Source: an uncultured Bryobacteraceae bacterium
GTDB lineage: Bacteria; Acidobacteriota; Terriglobia; Bryobacterales; Bryobacteraceae
Assembly (NCBI GenBank): GCA_937921835.1
Contig: CAKZVG010000530.1
Span: 1 to 8,707 of the forward strand
Direction of reading: 5' to 3'
Length of the DNA stretch: 8,707 bases
The notes below the pieces were generated by a model. That model saw nothing but the letters and a program-made list of their open reading frames with translations, did not search any database and was not told the DNA's origin. Numbering within the stretch: position 1 is the first letter of the stretch; every line of letters begins with the position of its first letter. Positions 6,853 to 8,707 of the stretch are shown here, piece by piece. Position numbers and translations under genes: made by a program.

Positions 6853-8698
6853 GGCGCGCAAACTCAAGCTCCTGCTCTGGGCCATCATCGGCCTCGCCGC
6901 CCCGGTCGCCATGGCGCGCTTTTTTTTCGGCCTCGGCGCCGCCACGAATCTCTCGGACGCCAACCCGTGGGGCCTCTGGATCGGCTTCGACGTCCTGAGC
7001 GGCGTCGCCCTTGCCGCCGGCGGCTTCATCGTCACCGCCACCGTCTACATCTTCCGCCTCGAACGCTATCACGCCGTCGTGCGTCCCGCGGTGCTCACCG
7101 CCTTCCTCGGCTACGTCGCGGTCGCCGTCGGCCTCCTGTTCGACCTCGGCCTGCCCTGGAACATCTGGCACATGCTGGTATTCTGGAACCCGCGCTCGCC
7201 GCTTTTTGAAGTCGGCTGGTGCGTCATGCTTTACCTCACGGTGCTGACGCTGGAGTTCCTGCCCGTGCCGGCCGAGAGCTTCCCCCGTCTGGCGAAAGTC
7301 CGCGTTCGGCTCGTCCGCCTGCGCCTGCCGCTGGTCATCGCCGGCATCGGTCTCTCCACCCTGCATCAGTCCTCGCTCGGCTCCTTGTTCCTGATCATGC
7401 CCTACCGCCTGCACCCGCTCTGGTACTCCCCCTTGCTGCCGGTGCTGTTCCTGGTGTCGGCCATCGGCCTCGGCCTGCTGATGGTCACCTTCGAAAGCCA
7501 CTTCAGCGGCTGGCTCTATCGCCGCCAGCCCGAAACCCAACTCCTCTCCGGTTTCGGCAAAGCCGCCCGCTGGGTCCTGCTCCTCTATCTCGTCCTGCGC
7601 GCCGCCGACCTCGCCGCGCGCGGCGCCCTCTCGGCCGCCTTCGTCATCAGCGACTGGCGAGCCTGGATCTTCTGGCTCGAGATCATCTTCGGCGCCGCCC
7701 TCCCGGTGGTTCTGCTCTCCCTGCCGCGCGTTCTCTCCACCCGCCCCGGCCAGTGGACCGCCGCCTCCCTCGGCATCTTCGGCATCGTCCTCAACCGCAT
7801 CAACACCGGCGGACTCGCCCACCTCGGCCGCGGCGAGCGTTTCTACCTCCCCGCGCTTTCGGAAGTGCTCATCAGCATGGCCGTGGTCTCCGCCGCCGCC
7901 CTGGTCTTCCTCTTCATGATCGAGCGCTTCAACGTCTGGGAGCGCCGCCCCGAGGATCCCGAAGCCGATCCGCTCCATCCGCCCGCCTTCGACCCCGTTG
8001 GCGCCACCTGGCTCGGCTCGCCCGCCGTCGCGGGCCGAACCCTTTATTCCATGGGCTTTGTCGCCGCCGCCGCTTTCGGCTTCGCTTTCCTCGCCGCCCC
8101 GCCCGAGGCCAGCCAAGGTTTCGAACCCGCCCCCGCCCGCCGCGCCCTGGGCGGCGAGATCCTCTTCATCGACGGCAACCGCAACGGCTACGGCACCCGC
8201 TTCGCCCACGATCAGCACGCCGAACGCCTCGGCGGCAAGGCTTCCTGCGGCCGCTGCCACCACGCCAATCTGCCGCGCGACCGCAACTCCGCCTGCGCCG
8301 AATGCCACCGCGACATGTATCAGGCGAGCGACGCCTTCCGCCACGCCTGGCACGCCTCCCCGGCCGGCGCCCGTCTGGCCTGCGCCGAATGCCACCCCCG
8401 CGGCCAGCTTCGCCTGGCCTCCACCGCCAAGCGCTGCGAGTCCTGCCACAAAGACCCCAAGCCCGCCGGCGTGGTCATCCCCGTCAAGCGCTACCAGGCC
8501 CCCGGCTACGTCCTCGCCATGCACACGCTGTGCATCGATTGCCACGCCCAGACCGCCGCCCAAAAGGACAAGCCCGAGCTGGCCCGCTGCGCCAATTGCC
8601 ACCAGGGGACGCTCCCGCCGGGCCTGCCCGCGCCCGCCGCCTGGCGTCCCCGGTCCGATGCCGCCCGCGTCGTGGTGCCCATCCGGAACCAGCGATGA
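6845..8698 (+). CDS. NrfD/DsrP/HmcC-like membrane protein fused to a hexahaem cytochrome c domain
   Basis: A 617-residue two-part protein. Residues 1 to about 365 form an NrfD-type quinone-interacting domain with about ten membrane segments (near 9-30, 43-70, 81-102, 123-141, 159-184, 195-217, 241-260, 274-293, 305-323 and 340-362). An extra helix at about 398-417 leads to a soluble C-terminal domain (about 430-590) with six CXXCH haem motifs starting at C468, C484, C513, C531, C563 and C582. Exactly six further histidines lie in that domain (H455, H458, H473, H500, H503 and H560), enough for bis-His ligation of all six haems. The HxxH pairs before CXXCH sites resemble cytochrome c3/c7 repeats. 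With a cytoplasmic N-terminus, eleven helices place the cytochrome in the periplasm. GGAGGG (6834-6839) precedes the ATG by five bases. NrfD/DsrP relatives are near 400 residues, so the last 200 or so are the fusion. It seems to combine DsrP and DsrJ (or HmcC and a cytochrome) in one chain. Confidence 0.92.
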   Translation: MNRARKLKLLLWAIIGLAAPVAMARFFFGLGAATNLSDANPWGLWIGFDVLSGVALAAGGFIVTATVYIFRLERYHAVVRPAVLTAFLGYVAVAVGLLFDLGLPWNIWHMLVFWNPRSPLFEVGWCVMLYLTVLTLEFLPVPAESFPRLAKVRVRLVRLRLPLVIAGIGLSTLHQSSLGSLFLIMPYRLHPLWYSPLLPVLFLVSAIGLGLLMVTFESHFSGWLYRRQPETQLLSGFGKAARWVLLLYLVLRAADLAARGALSAAFVISDWRAWIFWLEIIFGAALPVVLLSLPRVLSTRPGQWTAASLGIFGIVLNRINTGGLAHLGRGERFYLPALSEVLISMAVVSAAALVFLFMIERFNVWERRPEDPEADPLHPPAFDPVGATWLGSPAVAGRTLYSMGFVAAAAFGFAFLAAPPEASQGFEPAPARRALGGEILFIDGNRNGYGTRFAHDQHAERLGGKASCGRCHHANLPRDRNSACAECHRDMYQASDAFRHAWHASPAGARLACAECHPRGQLRLASTAKRCESCHKDPKPAGVVIPVKRYQAPGYVLAMHTLCIDCHAQTAAQKDKPELARCANCHQGTLPPGLPAPAAWRPRSDAARVVVPIRNQR

Positions 8699-8707
8699 AG
8701 GAAAGGT
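8695..8707 (+). CDS. Possible start of a further operon gene (only four codons visible)
   Basis: An ATG at 8695 overlaps the stop of the NrfD-cytochrome gene as ATGA, the same coupling used elsewhere in these operons. The visible codons read Met-Lys-Glu-Arg before the window ends. No strong ribosome site precedes it, so it would rely on translational coupling. Nothing can be said about the product. Confidence 0.4.

Noticed and set aside
6773..8602. Long minus-strand open frame of 609 codons
   Set aside because: It is antisense to the NrfD-cytochrome gene, is low-complexity Gly/Ala/Glu-rich, and has no recognisable motif.
3914..8698. Naming the genes dsrK, dsrM, dsrO, dsrP or hmcF, hmcE, hmcB, hmcC
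   Set aside because: Family membership is clear, but orthology to either complex cannot be decided by eye, and the fusion and gene order match neither, so gene symbols were left empty.

Overview
This is a GC-rich, gene-dense bacterial window holding two divergent operons around a 459-base intergenic region (3455-3913). The genes encode membrane redox modules of the DsrMKJOP/Hmc/Tmc/Hdr type: HdrD-like iron-sulfur proteins with CCG domains, NarI-like cytochromes b, a four-cluster ferredoxin, and an NrfD-like quinone-site protein fused to a multiheme cytochrome c. This repertoire is typical of anaerobic or facultative respirers such as Desulfobacterota, Acidobacteriota and related deep-branching phyla. 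The strong GC3 bias and tight overlaps fit, but the window has no taxonomic marker, so the phylum stays open.

Left operon, minus strand, read from 3454 down to the left edge: a NarI/DsrM-like membrane cytochrome b (2507-3454), an HdrD/DsrK-like protein with two [4Fe-4S] motifs and CCG domains (903-2510, 4-base ATGA overlap), a small Cys-rich CGGC-type protein (533-889), and a cytidylate-kinase-like P-loop protein cut by the window edge (1-498).

Right operon, plus strand: a second HdrD/DsrK-like protein (3914-5326), a second NarI/DsrM-like cytochrome b (5330-6109), a four-[4Fe-4S] ferredoxin with a C-terminal membrane anchor but no signal peptide (6106-6852), and a 617-residue protein joining an NrfD/DsrP-like membrane domain to a six-haem c-type cytochrome domain (6845-8698). 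A further gene may start at 8695, again by an ATGA overlap. In Dsr terms the order is K-M-O-(P+J), so all five DsrMKJOP activities seem to sit in four genes.

Inferred working model: the NarI and NrfD parts exchange electrons with the quinone pool, the hexahaem domain connects to periplasmic donors or acceptors, and the HdrD-like subunits pass electrons to or from a cytoplasmic thiol/disulfide or ferredoxin-type partner. The left pair is a diverged paralogue of the right K-M pair and seems to carry one haem b where the right copy carries two. The CGGC protein next to the left HdrD copy is a candidate soluble partner. No dsrAB, dsrC, RNA gene, transposon or CRISPR array is visible.
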